Assembly: GCA_016712465.1 (NCBI GenBank)
Contig: JADJQZ010000001.1
Span: 434,001 to 498,000, forward strand
Reading direction: 5' to 3'
DNA length: 64,000 bases
Origin: Candidatus Obscuribacter sp.
GTDB taxonomy: Bacteria > Cyanobacteriota > Vampirovibrionia > Obscuribacterales > Obscuribacteraceae
The notes below the pieces were generated by a model that saw only the letters and a program-made list of their open reading frames with translations, had not been told where the DNA came from and did not search any database. Both the position numbers and the translations under genes were made by a program. Shown here in pieces: positions 51,768-60,092 of this stretch. Position 1 is the first letter of the stretch. Every line of letters starts with the position of its first letter.

Positions 51768-53908
51768 TAAGCCTCCAGAACTTCCTTGGTCTTGATCTGA
51801 ATCCTTTCGCCGACGGCTGCGGGCTGGCCTTCCGAAGAATGGGTTTCATCCAGTTTTATAACCAGGCTCTCGTCTTCGGGCAGTGTTATATTCAGCATGG
51901 CAGCTATAGCCTGCACCGATTGGGCGCGCTTGCCCACGTCTACTTTTGTGCAGAGGCGTATGATTTCATCCAATTCTTGCGAGACCGTCAGACCGCCGGC
52001 AAGCGGGCTTGATTCGCTAATGGCTTCCGGATCTTTACCGGTGAGCAAGTATTGCATGGTGGCACCGAGGGCATAAATATCACTCTGCAAGGTGGCTTTG
52101 CCCCGGAACTGCTCCGGCGGTAAGTAAGCATGTTTGCCGGCAATGGTGCCGGTTGTTCCGACCTGGGTGGACTGCGCTACGTTGAAATCAATTAGCTTCA
52201 AGCGACCGCTGAAAGTAAGAATGAGGTTGTCCGGTGTGAAGTCGCGGTGGATGATGGAGCGGCTGTGCAGGTACTGCAGGATGGTCAGCATTTGTGCGAG
52301 GATGTCGCGCAGTTCCTCTTCTTTGAGGGGTCCATTATGCTCTACGTGACGGCGCAGGTTTTCACCTTCGATGTGCTCCAGTACCAGGTAGCCGCGATGG
52401 TCTTCGAAGAAGTAGTCTTTCAGTTCTACGATTTGCGGGCAGTCTATCGCTTCCAGCATTTTAGCTTCTTGTTCGAAGCGCTTGAGGGCCAGTTCCTTCA
52501 CCTGCCGATCGGCAAAGGCCGGTACGGAGGTTTCCTTGAGCACCACATCGCATTTGTTGGCGATGTCGTGACAGAGATAGGCCGTGCCCTGTCCGCCCAC
52601 GGCCAGTCGTTTCAGTACTCGGTACTGTCCGTGTTGTAATTCATGTCCCGGCTTCAGGGGTTCCAGACTGTTGCGCTCTGGTGGTGTAGATAGCGACTGT
52701 AGCCACAGCTCGGTATAACTGCGGTCGCGTCTTTGCAGCATAGCCTCGCTCAGAGTTGCCTCGATGCTGCAGTTGGGTGCAAAGCGCTCCAGGGCTCTGG
52801 TCAGTCTGGGACGGTTTTGTTGACTGATGGAACTCAAGTTGAGGCTGAATATTTTGCCGTTTTTCTTGCTGAAGTTGATGCGGCTGGTGCCATTGTCGGC
52901 GGTGGCCAGGGCGGCCCGTTCCACATCGCTCCAGTGCAGGGTTTCTGAAAAGATTGTATTGCCTGCCAGGCTGGTAGTTAGTTTCAATCCTTCCTTTGTG
53001 ATAATCAGGGCATTGGGGCGCAGGGAGATTCTCAGGGCCTGGAGAACCAAGAGGATGATAGCCAGGAGGGATATAGTAGCTATGGCCGGGTGGGAGAAGA
53101 AGTTGAGCATGGACATGCCGGCATCTCCCACCGAGCTGAAGATGCGTGAGACCTGGCTGGAGGCGATGGAGTTCAACTCGTTGGAGGCCTTGTAGAATTC
53201 GCTTCTGGTATCACCCCAGTTTATAGCCATGGTGAGGGCGCCGCCAATGGCGCCGAGCCAACACGGGGAGGTGACAACGGCGGCCAGAATAGGCCCGAAT
53301 CTGAGCCAGGGGGCGGCTGTATCCAGGAAGGTGCGCCAGAGATTTTTGAGCAAGTTCTGGGAATTGTATTCGATGATGAAGCGATCGCCGTCATCCACAA
53401 GAATTTTTCTAGCCTTTTCTTTGTTCGACACAAGTAGGTGCAAGACCGGGTCGATTTGCACCTGGGGATAGTTCTTGCTCATGTGTTTGAGCAGTTTTTG
53501 GTAGTCGGTAAAGTCGATGCGGCTTATTTTCAGATTGAAACTTTTGCCGCTCTTAAATGTGAGTATGATTTTCTTAGGCACCACCTCTTCATCGCTGTAG
53601 TCAGTGCCCACAGAAAGCAAGTCTTTTAGTTCGGCCTGCTTGAAGCCGTGGGTGATTTTGCCGTCTTGAATTTTCAGCCGACGTTTGAGAGTGTCTTCGA
53701 TGAAGTAGCGCAGGCAGAGAAATAGAACCACAAAGTAGGTGGTGGAAAGGGCCATGGAGCCGCCCAGGGAGACCAGGGAGCCCAGAAAGGGTAAGAGGAG
53801 GAGACCCCAGATGGGCACCAGAAAAATCGCCTTCCACCAGAGCATGAGGGTGGAAAATCTGTCGGAATAGGCAATTGTCAGCGTGGTGTTGCTTTGATCG
53901 GAACTCAT
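51767..53908 (-). CDS. Membrane Ser/Thr protein kinase-like protein, DFN variant (pair 2), 713 aa
   Basis: 713 residues, longer than its paralogues because the sensor part is duplicated. Two membrane helices (about 27-48 and 55-70) come before a first PH-like block (about 75-150). More helices (about 203-230 and 273-296) come before a second PH-like block (about 298-380). The linker YTELWLQSL (398-406) and the kinase domain (about 428-680) follow. Lys458 (VVLKET), HRDFTPDN (554-561, Thr558 for Lys), DFN (574-576) and PPEQFRGKA are visible. Loss of the DFG glycine and the Lys-to-Thr change suggest altered or absent catalysis. It is the first gene of the pair and starts at ATG 53908. Confidence 0.88.
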   Translation of the reverse strand: MSSDQSNTTLTIAYSDRFSTLMLWWKAIFLVPIWGLLLLPFLGSLVSLGGSMALSTTYFVVLFLCLRYFIEDTLKRRLKIQDGKITHGFKQAELKDLLSVGTDYSDEEVVPKKIILTFKSGKSFNLKISRIDFTDYQKLLKHMSKNYPQVQIDPVLHLLVSNKEKARKILVDDGDRFIIEYNSQNLLKNLWRTFLDTAAPWLRFGPILAAVVTSPCWLGAIGGALTMAINWGDTRSEFYKASNELNSIASSQVSRIFSSVGDAGMSMLNFFSHPAIATISLLAIILLVLQALRISLRPNALIITKEGLKLTTSLAGNTIFSETLHWSDVERAALATADNGTSRINFSKKNGKIFSLNLSSISQQNRPRLTRALERFAPNCSIEATLSEAMLQRRDRSYTELWLQSLSTPPERNSLEPLKPGHELQHGQYRVLKRLAVGGQGTAYLCHDIANKCDVVLKETSVPAFADRQVKELALKRFEQEAKMLEAIDCPQIVELKDYFFEDHRGYLVLEHIEGENLRRHVEHNGPLKEEELRDILAQMLTILQYLHSRSIIHRDFTPDNLILTFSGRLKLIDFNVAQSTQVGTTGTIAGKHAYLPPEQFRGKATLQSDIYALGATMQYLLTGKDPEAISESSPLAGGLTVSQELDEIIRLCTKVDVGKRAQSVQAIAAMLNITLPEDESLVIKLDETHSSEGQPAAVGERIQIKTKEVLEA

Positions 53909-53950
53909 GATAAACCCGGGTCTTTTCGGATATATTCCCCCCGCATTGAT

Positions 53951-53982
53951 AAAAGATACAGGTGGTTAACCCTGTATCTTTT
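53951..53982 (-). terminator. Rho-independent terminator after ovoA
   Basis: AAAAGATACAGG (53951-53962) and CCTGTATCTTTT (53971-53982) form a perfect 12-bp stem with an 8-base loop. It lies between the ovoA stop and the kinase start and separates the two minus-strand operons. Confidence 0.8.
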
Positions 53983-54022
53983 CCTGTTAAGCAAAGCAGA
54001 TGCGATGTTGCGCTGCTGTGAT

Positions 54023-56413
54023 TTAGAGGCGGCGTTGGAAAACCATGGCCTGGGCTACTATGTACTGATACTTGCGCTCATGTTCTCTGATGATGAGGGG
54101 CATGTCATGCTTGTCCAGCAGGTCGAAATGTTTGCCCAGTGCGGCTTGCAGCCCTTCCTCCGAATAGTGATTGCGGCCGCTTTCATCCTGGTAGCCGCCC
54201 AGCCAGACCTCTCTTGGTGTGAAGCGCTCCATCCAGGTATAAGGGGATACCACCACCACAATGCCTCCCGGCTTGACCAGACCGCGGTCGCCGTCAAGGC
54301 GCCCCAGGCAGGCAGCCGGGCTGGGCAGCCGGCAAAGTAGATTGGCCAGCAGAACGGCATCGAAATCTAAAAGGTCGGCCGGCAGAGCGCAGGCATCGGC
54401 TTGCCGGAAGTTGACTCGCCTGGACAACTCCGGATCTACCTCGGCCAGGCGGCGCTCCTGCAAGTCGCCTTCCAACTTCAGATCATAGGCGAGCTTGTGC
54501 TCGCTCTGTAAGGTGCGAGCCGCTTCGATGAAGCTCTTACTCAAGTCAATGCCCACTACGCTCTCGAAGGTTCTGGCCAGGTGGAAGCTGGCGCCGCCCA
54601 CGGCGCAGCCTATATCGAGGGCGCGCTTTCTGGTCACGGCAGTTTCCCGGCAGAAGCGGTCCACCAGTTCGGCGCAGCGTTGGGGAAAGCAGGCTGCTTC
54701 TTTCGGGCCCATGGCCCAGGGCATCTGATCTTCAACTTTTCCATAATGCAAGTTCATGTACTCGTTGAGGGTGGTCTGCGCTTCGTAGGGATTAGCATCG
54801 GCGGCGTTTTCTTTCACGCGCACTACGGCTCCGTCGCTGCCCTCTGGTCTGACTACCAGGCGGAAGCCGGCATGCTGGAAGAAGTGTGGACGGAAATGAA
54901 AGCGGGCATAGATGTCGGCTTCGTCGCCTGTGCTGATGAAGGAGCCGCCCATGATCATCTGGTGCTGACCGTCGTAGCAAGGTGTGCTGAAGTCGTCGTA
55001 ATACCTGTGCACCCTGGCGCCTGGCAGGGGATGGAAATGATCCTCGAGCCATTGCCAGAGATTGCCGAATAGGTCATAGATGGCGGCAGTGCCCTCTTTG
55101 AGCGGGCTTGGGAATTTATCGGTGGCACATTCCGAGCCGAAGCGCAGTAAATTATTGCTTTCGGCTGCGGTGTTGAGTACTGCTGCACGCATGGCCTGGT
55201 GCTCTGCTTCGCTGGGCAGGTTGTAGGGTTTACCGTCTTTTTCCGATTTCCAGCGGCAGAAGGCCTGGGCTTCGTGGTAGTTGACCACGGCGGGCCAGTT
55301 CCACTGCATGGGTATTATCTCGAAGCAGGTGCGCAGCTTGTACTGGTGAGTGCCGGCCGGTCCATCCGGTACCCAGAAAGTGGGGCATTTTATGTTTCGG
55401 AACTGGCGCCAGCGAGAGCCGGTTTCGCTCCAGTACTCGCTGTTCAGATAACCGCCTTCGGCCACAAACTGCCAGAACTCACCGTTGGAAATTAAGCGAC
55501 TGGTGGCGGCGAAGGCGGGTAAGTCTACCTGGCGACTGCCGTATTCGTTATCCCAGCCAAAGGTCGGCCAGTGATTACTTTTGCCGAAGTTAAGTTGGCT
55601 TCTGGCGATTTCCACCAGGGCATTTTGCGGATAATGGCGACCAACCTTGGGCGGGAATGCGGTGTCCTCCAGGCGGGCGATTGGTGCCTTTTCCGGCCAG
55701 GCTTGCGGTTTTTGCAGCAGATGCAGGGGCAGTTCGCGCATCAAGACCGACGAGGTCTCCAGGTGGATGCGCTCATGCTCAAAGCCCATTAAAAGCGCCC
55801 AGAGTGGATGTTCCATGTTCACGGACCCTGGTGCGGCTAAGTCGGGATGATTCAAAATCAAGTTCTTAACCAGCTCGTAGACTTGTTTGCGATAGCGGTG
55901 TGCTTCGTCTATGGCAGGCCAGGCGATGGTGTTTTTGGCCATGTCGTCCCAGCTCATTTCGTCGACGCCTGTTTCGAACAAGCTTTCAAAATAAGAGTTG
56001 ATGCCGTTTTCAATTAAGCCGGCTACTCTTAATTTGTTGACGTAGAGAGCGGCCGGATGCACGTAATAAAAGACGAGCGGATGCCTCAGTTCGTGATAAG
56101 GCGGGCGATAAAACCCTTCTTCGCCGTTCAGGGCGCTGAATAAAAGCTCGGAGAGAGTCCAGCCGTTATCAAAATATGAGAGCACAGCCTCCCGGTCGGC
56201 ATTTTCGAAGTTGAAAATGGGCAGGCTTTTGAGGGTGCCACTGGCCGGGTGGAAGCCCGGGCACTCTTGCGGGGAAAGACCCGTCCACCAGTCGGCATCT
56301 CTCTCTCCGGTGAGCTTCAGTTTGGTCCGGCCCAGGTTTTGCTGCCAGCTCCGGCACTCTTTTCCGGTTTCAAGTGTGATTATGCCTAGATTGGGATTTC
56401 TGGAGCCTGACAT
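54023..56413 (-). CDS. ovoA: OvoA: 5-histidylcysteine sulfoxide synthase fused to N1-methyltransferase
   Basis: ATG 56413 is preferred (GAGG, spacing 7); GTG 56428 would add five residues. The product has 796 residues. An N-terminal DinB-like region carries the iron ligand motif H-x3-H-x-E (EHERIHLETS, His213/His217/Glu219). The FGE-sulfatase-like domain follows (about 270-560, FPAFAATSRLISNGEFWQFV, LPSEAEHQAMRA and GGSFISTGDEADIYARF). The C-terminal class I methyltransferase (about 605-790) has RALDIGCAVGGASFHLA. The layout matches OvoA, which uses O2 and iron to join cysteine to C5 of histidine, with the C-terminal domain performing the later N1-methylation of 5-thiohistidine to ovothiol A. 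OvoB, the PLP C-S lyase, is not in this window. It lies 29 bp after murE and is probably in its operon. Confidence 0.92.
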   Translation of the reverse strand: MSGSRNPNLGIITLETGKECRSWQQNLGRTKLKLTGERDADWWTGLSPQECPGFHPASGTLKSLPIFNFENADREAVLSYFDNGWTLSELLFSALNGEEGFYRPPYHELRHPLVFYYVHPAALYVNKLRVAGLIENGINSYFESLFETGVDEMSWDDMAKNTIAWPAIDEAHRYRKQVYELVKNLILNHPDLAAPGSVNMEHPLWALLMGFEHERIHLETSSVLMRELPLHLLQKPQAWPEKAPIARLEDTAFPPKVGRHYPQNALVEIARSQLNFGKSNHWPTFGWDNEYGSRQVDLPAFAATSRLISNGEFWQFVAEGGYLNSEYWSETGSRWRQFRNIKCPTFWVPDGPAGTHQYKLRTCFEIIPMQWNWPAVVNYHEAQAFCRWKSEKDGKPYNLPSEAEHQAMRAAVLNTAAESNNLLRFGSECATDKFPSPLKEGTAAIYDLFGNLWQWLEDHFHPLPGARVHRYYDDFSTPCYDGQHQMIMGGSFISTGDEADIYARFHFRPHFFQHAGFRLVVRPEGSDGAVVRVKENAADANPYEAQTTLNEYMNLHYGKVEDQMPWAMGPKEAACFPQRCAELVDRFCRETAVTRKRALDIGCAVGGASFHLARTFESVVGIDLSKSFIEAARTLQSEHKLAYDLKLEGDLQERRLAEVDPELSRRVNFRQADACALPADLLDFDAVLLANLLCRLPSPAACLGRLDGDRGLVKPGGIVVVVSPYTWMERFTPREVWLGGYQDESGRNHYSEEGLQAALGKHFDLLDKHDMPLIIREHERKYQYIVAQAMVFQRRL

Positions 56414-56442
56414 AGGGAAACCTCGCACTGAGAGTGGATACT

Positions 56443-57987
56443 TTATTTTGAACAGGACTGGGCAAGGGCACCGACAATTTTTACGGCAGTCTCGGCGTCG
56501 CTGTAGGGGATCACGGTTTCGCCGATAACTTGGAATTTCTCATGACCAAAGCCGGCAATGAGCACGGTGTCACCGTTGCCCAAATTTTCACAGGCAAATT
56601 GTATGGCTTTGACCCGGGGCGTTATTTCCCTTGCCTCGGGGGCACCGGCTTTGACGGCTGCGCGAATCTTGGCCGGGTCTTCTCTTCTAATCTGTCCGTC
56701 GGTGATGATTACTTCGTCGGCGAGAGCGGCAGCCTCTCGGCCCATTTCAATACGCTTGCCGGGATCTCTTTCGCCGTTGGCGCCGAAAACCACCCAGAGC
56801 TTGCCCCGGGTGAAACTGCGGCAGGCTTTCAGTGCCGCCTGCAGACCATCAGGTGTGTGGGCGTAGTCCACGATCACCCGGCCGCCCTCGGGGGTGGTGG
56901 CCACCTGGTTAAGACGGCCTTCCACCGGTTCGAGGAAGGGCAGAGCTTCGATGCACTCTTCAGTGCTCAAGCCGGAAGCGAGCGCGATGGCCAGACTGCA
57001 AAGCACGTTTTCCAACTGGAAGCGACCGAAGAGTTGAATATTTGATTGATAGGTTTTGCCGTCGATGAGAAGCTTGAGTTTTTGCCCATTTTTTGTGGTT
57101 TCAGCAGCCAGTAATTTTATTTTGTCGCCCTTTTCGCCGAAGCTCAATACTTGGTGTCGGCGCTGCAGGCAGATGGCTCTGGCCTCTTCGTACCAGGGGG
57201 CGTCGGCATTCAAAACGGCAAAGCTGCCTTCTGGAAGCACGTTTTGAAAAAGAGTCATTTTGACTCGGAAATACTCTTCCATGGTGCCGTGGAAGTCTAA
57301 GTGGTCTCTGGTCAGGTTGGTGAAAGCGCCGATGGTTGCTTTTGTGCCATCGAGCCGGTGGTCGAATAGGGCATGGCTGGTGGCTTCCATGGCCACGTGT
57401 TGCACCCCCTTGCGGGCCAGGTCATGGAAAATCTTATGCAAGGTGACGGTCTCCGGCACGGAGAGCACCGGGTCTCTTGCCCAGACCAGGCTGCCATCAC
57501 TCAAAACGCCGCCGAGATTGCCGATACTGCAAGCGTTCTTGCCTCGTCTGGTCCAGAGCATGCGGCAGAAATTGACGGTGGAGGTTTTGCCGTTTGTGCC
57601 GGTGACCAGGGCGATGCACTGGGGCGGCGGCACATCTTTGCTGTAGAACCGGGAGGCGAGGGGACCAAGCAGGGCGAGGGGATTTTCGCGCAAGATGAAC
57701 TGGGCGCCTGTGAGTGGTTGCACATCGGGGGTGGTTATCACCACTGCCGCTCCATTCTCGATGGCACGGCCGATGTAAGCTCTTCCGTCCAGTCTGACGC
57801 CCAGTCTGGTAGAGTCTACAGTTTCACTTTCGTCCGCCACATAGACAAAGCCCGGCCGGCAGAGGGCGGGGTCGGTGGTGATGCCGGTCACGACCAGTCC
57901 CTTCGGCAGCTGCTCAGGGGCTAGTCGCTGGAGCGCCTGCTCGATGGAGACGGATTTTGTTAGGCGCTCGGTTTCTTCTCTAGACAC
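56443..57987 (-). CDS. murE: UDP-N-acetylmuramoyl-tripeptide synthetase, MurE
   Basis: 514 residues, the usual MurE length. Domains: an N-terminal uridine-binding fold (about 30-110), a central ATPase (about 125-350) with P-loop TGTNGKTST (129-137) and Lys243 (RVKMTLF), the expected carbamylated lysine, and a C-terminal domain (about 355-510) with VDYAHTPDGL and GANGERDPGKR. It adds the third residue to UDP-MurNAc-L-Ala-D-Glu. The amino-acid selecting motif, DNPR in diaminopimelate enzymes, here reads TDGQIRREDP (429-438), so the side-chain specificity cannot be assigned by motif. It starts at GTG 57987 with AAGGAC upstream. OvoA follows. Confidence 0.88.
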   Translation of the reverse strand: MSREETERLTKSVSIEQALQRLAPEQLPKGLVVTGITTDPALCRPGFVYVADESETVDSTRLGVRLDGRAYIGRAIENGAAVVITTPDVQPLTGAQFILRENPLALLGPLASRFYSKDVPPPQCIALVTGTNGKTSTVNFCRMLWTRRGKNACSIGNLGGVLSDGSLVWARDPVLSVPETVTLHKIFHDLARKGVQHVAMEATSHALFDHRLDGTKATIGAFTNLTRDHLDFHGTMEEYFRVKMTLFQNVLPEGSFAVLNADAPWYEEARAICLQRRHQVLSFGEKGDKIKLLAAETTKNGQKLKLLIDGKTYQSNIQLFGRFQLENVLCSLAIALASGLSTEECIEALPFLEPVEGRLNQVATTPEGGRVIVDYAHTPDGLQAALKACRSFTRGKLWVVFGANGERDPGKRIEMGREAAALADEVIITDGQIRREDPAKIRAAVKAGAPEAREITPRVKAIQFACENLGNGDTVLIAGFGHEKFQVIGETVIPYSDAETAVKIVGALAQSCSK

Positions 57988-58313
57988 TTGTTTGTCCTTG
58001 GAGCTTTGGGAATTGGCCCAGGAGGCATCTTAAAGGGGGCAGTTTAAGGTTCAGTTAAGCGAGGCGAAGTCTGGAGGAGCCTGACTGGTTTTCTTCCTGA
58101 TTTTGGCATATGGCGTTAAACAAATTGTGAACAGTCGGGAATCATTGTTCTTCTGCATTTTACAGGCAACACTGAGGCTCAAGCTACAGCTTGCCTCTGG
58201 AATATGCCTGATTGTGAATCTTGCAGTGGCGGTATGTTAGTTGATTGCAGCAACTTTCTAGCGTCCTCGAATTAGAAAAAGTTCGACAATAACTTGTCAA
58301 TTGAAGGCATGTG
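57988..58313. other. 326-bp intergenic region holding motif copy 1
   Basis: It lies between the murE start and the stop of the TadE-like gene. It contains the first copy of the two-copy structured motif (58158-58234) and presumably the murE-ovoA promoter. No gene is visible. Confidence 0.5.
58158..58234. repeat. Two-copy intergenic motif, copy 1
   Basis: TTTACAGGCA (58159-58168), about 36 variable bases, then TGCCTGATTGTGAATCTTGC (58205-58224) continuing AGTGGCGGTA. CAGGCA and TGCCTG can pair as a stem. Copy 2 at 59904-59977 has the same flanks and stem with the same spacing (41-42 bp). Confidence 0.65.
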
Positions 58314-59450
58314 TTACTGACAGACAATGATTCGCACAATCATGGAGCCTGTGTTGCCTTCGTCGTACGCTTTTGTTACGTAGGCCTCGCGCTCAGCCTC
58401 TGTTGGCCAACTGAAGCGCGCAGACGGATACGGGTCGTAGAACCCTAGAAATAAGGGTCCGGTCTTGGAGGGGACGTATTTGTAGAGTTGAGTTCCGGCA
58501 ACAAAATATGAGTCGGCTCTATAAATGAAGGTCGACTTAGGGCTGATGGAACCGATGAGGTTGTACATGATCTGATTGCTGTGGAATCCACTATGGTCTT
58601 GAATCATGCCATCGGCAGTTAGTTTAGGCATAGATAAAGGCCCCCAGTTGCCATCTGCGCGAAAGTCAATCCATACTGTTTGTCCAGGTTTTACCGTCAG
58701 ACCGGTGTCGGTCCAGCGGGCATTGTTGGCTTTGACCTGAACTACTGTATGGTCCACAATATGGCTGCCTGAAGTTTCGATTTCTTGATAAATGTGCGGG
58801 CGGCTCCAGGGCTCGGTAGCTTCTTTTGCTGCGAAAACAGGGCTGGCGAATGAGGTTGCCTGCGTCGACTCGGCGGCGTTTGTGGGCATGCCGCTGTTGC
58901 CTGGACCACGTGTCAGACCATGCGGGAATTCAGCACAGCGTTTTACTTTTGCGCTGAGTGTTATCGGTGTGCCAAGCGCCGGGACTGATGCTAGAAATGG
59001 CACGGCCTGTAAGTTGATGAAGGGTTCTACTTTGTAGGTTGTTTGAGCGCCGATTTCATAGAAGCAATTGGTTAGATCGATGGGCGGGTGTATTGCTTTG
59101 TTCGGTCCGACGGTTCGGCACTTGCCTGCATCCATGAAATCTACGGCGTCTACAAAGAGATCGGTGCCGGAACCGTTGTAGCCTTCTACGGGCGACATCT
59201 TTAGCATATTTGTTAGCCAGCCGCTGTTAAAGGCAGCTGTTTTCTTGAGCAAGGCCGACAAGCTGCCATTAAAATCCGGCTGAGTGGAGGCTGACTGGGC
59301 GCATTGAAAGGAAACAAACCAGACTGCACCGTAGGCCAGTCCCAGTGATATCAGATCTAGAAGTGGAAAGGCGAGAACGGCAAAAAGAATGAGCAAAGTG
59401 AGCGGCATCTCTGCTGCGCTTCCCCTACGAGGTCGATTGGAATGTTTCAT
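58314..59450 (-). CDS. TadE-like membrane protein with lectin-like C-terminal domain, 378 aa
   Basis: The N-terminus is short and basic, then a hydrophobic helix (about 16-42, PLTLLILFAVLAFPLLDLI) preceded by GSAAEMPLTL, like TadE/TadG pseudopilin-type proteins. A middle domain (about 55-175) holds four Cys. The C-terminal part (about 225-378) has strands and loops like the galactose-binding LecA (PA-IL) fold: ARWTDTGLTVKPGQTVWIDF, ADGNWGPL, LIGSI and YDEGNTGSMIVRIIV. Similar lectin-like domains follow TadE-type helices in surface proteins. It is probably inserted in the inner membrane with the rest outside. The assignment is by pattern only. It starts at ATG 59450. Confidence 0.6.
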   Translation of the reverse strand: MKHSNRPRRGSAAEMPLTLLILFAVLAFPLLDLISLGLAYGAVWFVSFQCAQSASTQPDFNGSLSALLKKTAAFNSGWLTNMLKMSPVEGYNGSGTDLFVDAVDFMDAGKCRTVGPNKAIHPPIDLTNCFYEIGAQTTYKVEPFINLQAVPFLASVPALGTPITLSAKVKRCAEFPHGLTRGPGNSGMPTNAAESTQATSFASPVFAAKEATEPWSRPHIYQEIETSGSHIVDHTVVQVKANNARWTDTGLTVKPGQTVWIDFRADGNWGPLSMPKLTADGMIQDHSGFHSNQIMYNLIGSISPKSTFIYRADSYFVAGTQLYKYVPSKTGPLFLGFYDPYPSARFSWPTEAEREAYVTKAYDEGNTGSMIVRIIVCQ

Positions 59451-60092
59451 GATTTGCGAACTCTTGGTGAGTTTTTACCGGCGCGTTGCGTGCTGTCTGC
59501 TCAAATCCAAAGTACTTCCTCTGATAAAACCGTTTAGTATCTTCTTCTAAAACAATGCTTTAGAGAGGTCTCCAAATTGTTTTGATATACCCATCTCCAA
59601 ATCGTTTTCATCGAGTGCTGTGCTTTTTGGCTAGAGCTAGCATGCCGATTTGATTGGACACACTGTTTTCGGCTCCTGTTGATTGCTGAAGCTGGGCTTG
59701 AGGATTTCCTGTTGCAAGTTTGGCGGATTCGTGATCGTTCCATTAGCGAGAGTCCACGGCAGATGCTGATTTGAAATCCGACAACAACCGTACTTGGTCT
59801 GCGAGGGAGGAATGGAAAGATACAAATTCATCTTTAGGGTTTTGATTTTTTCAGTCAGGCTCCCATATGGGTTCAGAATATTCTGTTTGGCGAGATGGGA
59901 AGTTTTACAGGCAGTACCGGGGCTCTATGTGCTGCTTACTCGAAAACGTGCCTGATTGTAAATCTTGAAGCGGCGGTAAATGTGGAAGGATTGGGGCACA
60001 TTACTTGGTAGCAAGCCACTTGTCCCGGCCGTTTCTCAAGTCGCATGCAGGATGCCGGGGCTACCCGTACCACCTTGAGAAGGACGTGAATT
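59451..60092. other. 642-bp intergenic region holding motif copy 2
   Basis: It lies between divergent genes (59450 on minus, 60093 on plus). The left 450 bp is AT-rich without a supported gene. The second copy of the structured motif is at 59904-59977, and GAGAAGGACG (60068-60077) lies before the plus-strand gene. Confidence 0.5.
59904..59977. repeat. Two-copy intergenic motif, copy 2
   Basis: TTTACAGGCA (59904-59913), about 35 variable bases, then TGCCTGATTGTAAATCTTGA (59949-59968) continuing AGCGGCGGTA. It matches copy 1 at 21 of 24 positions after TGCCTG. It lies 115 bp upstream of the plus-strand TPR gene. Confidence 0.65.
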
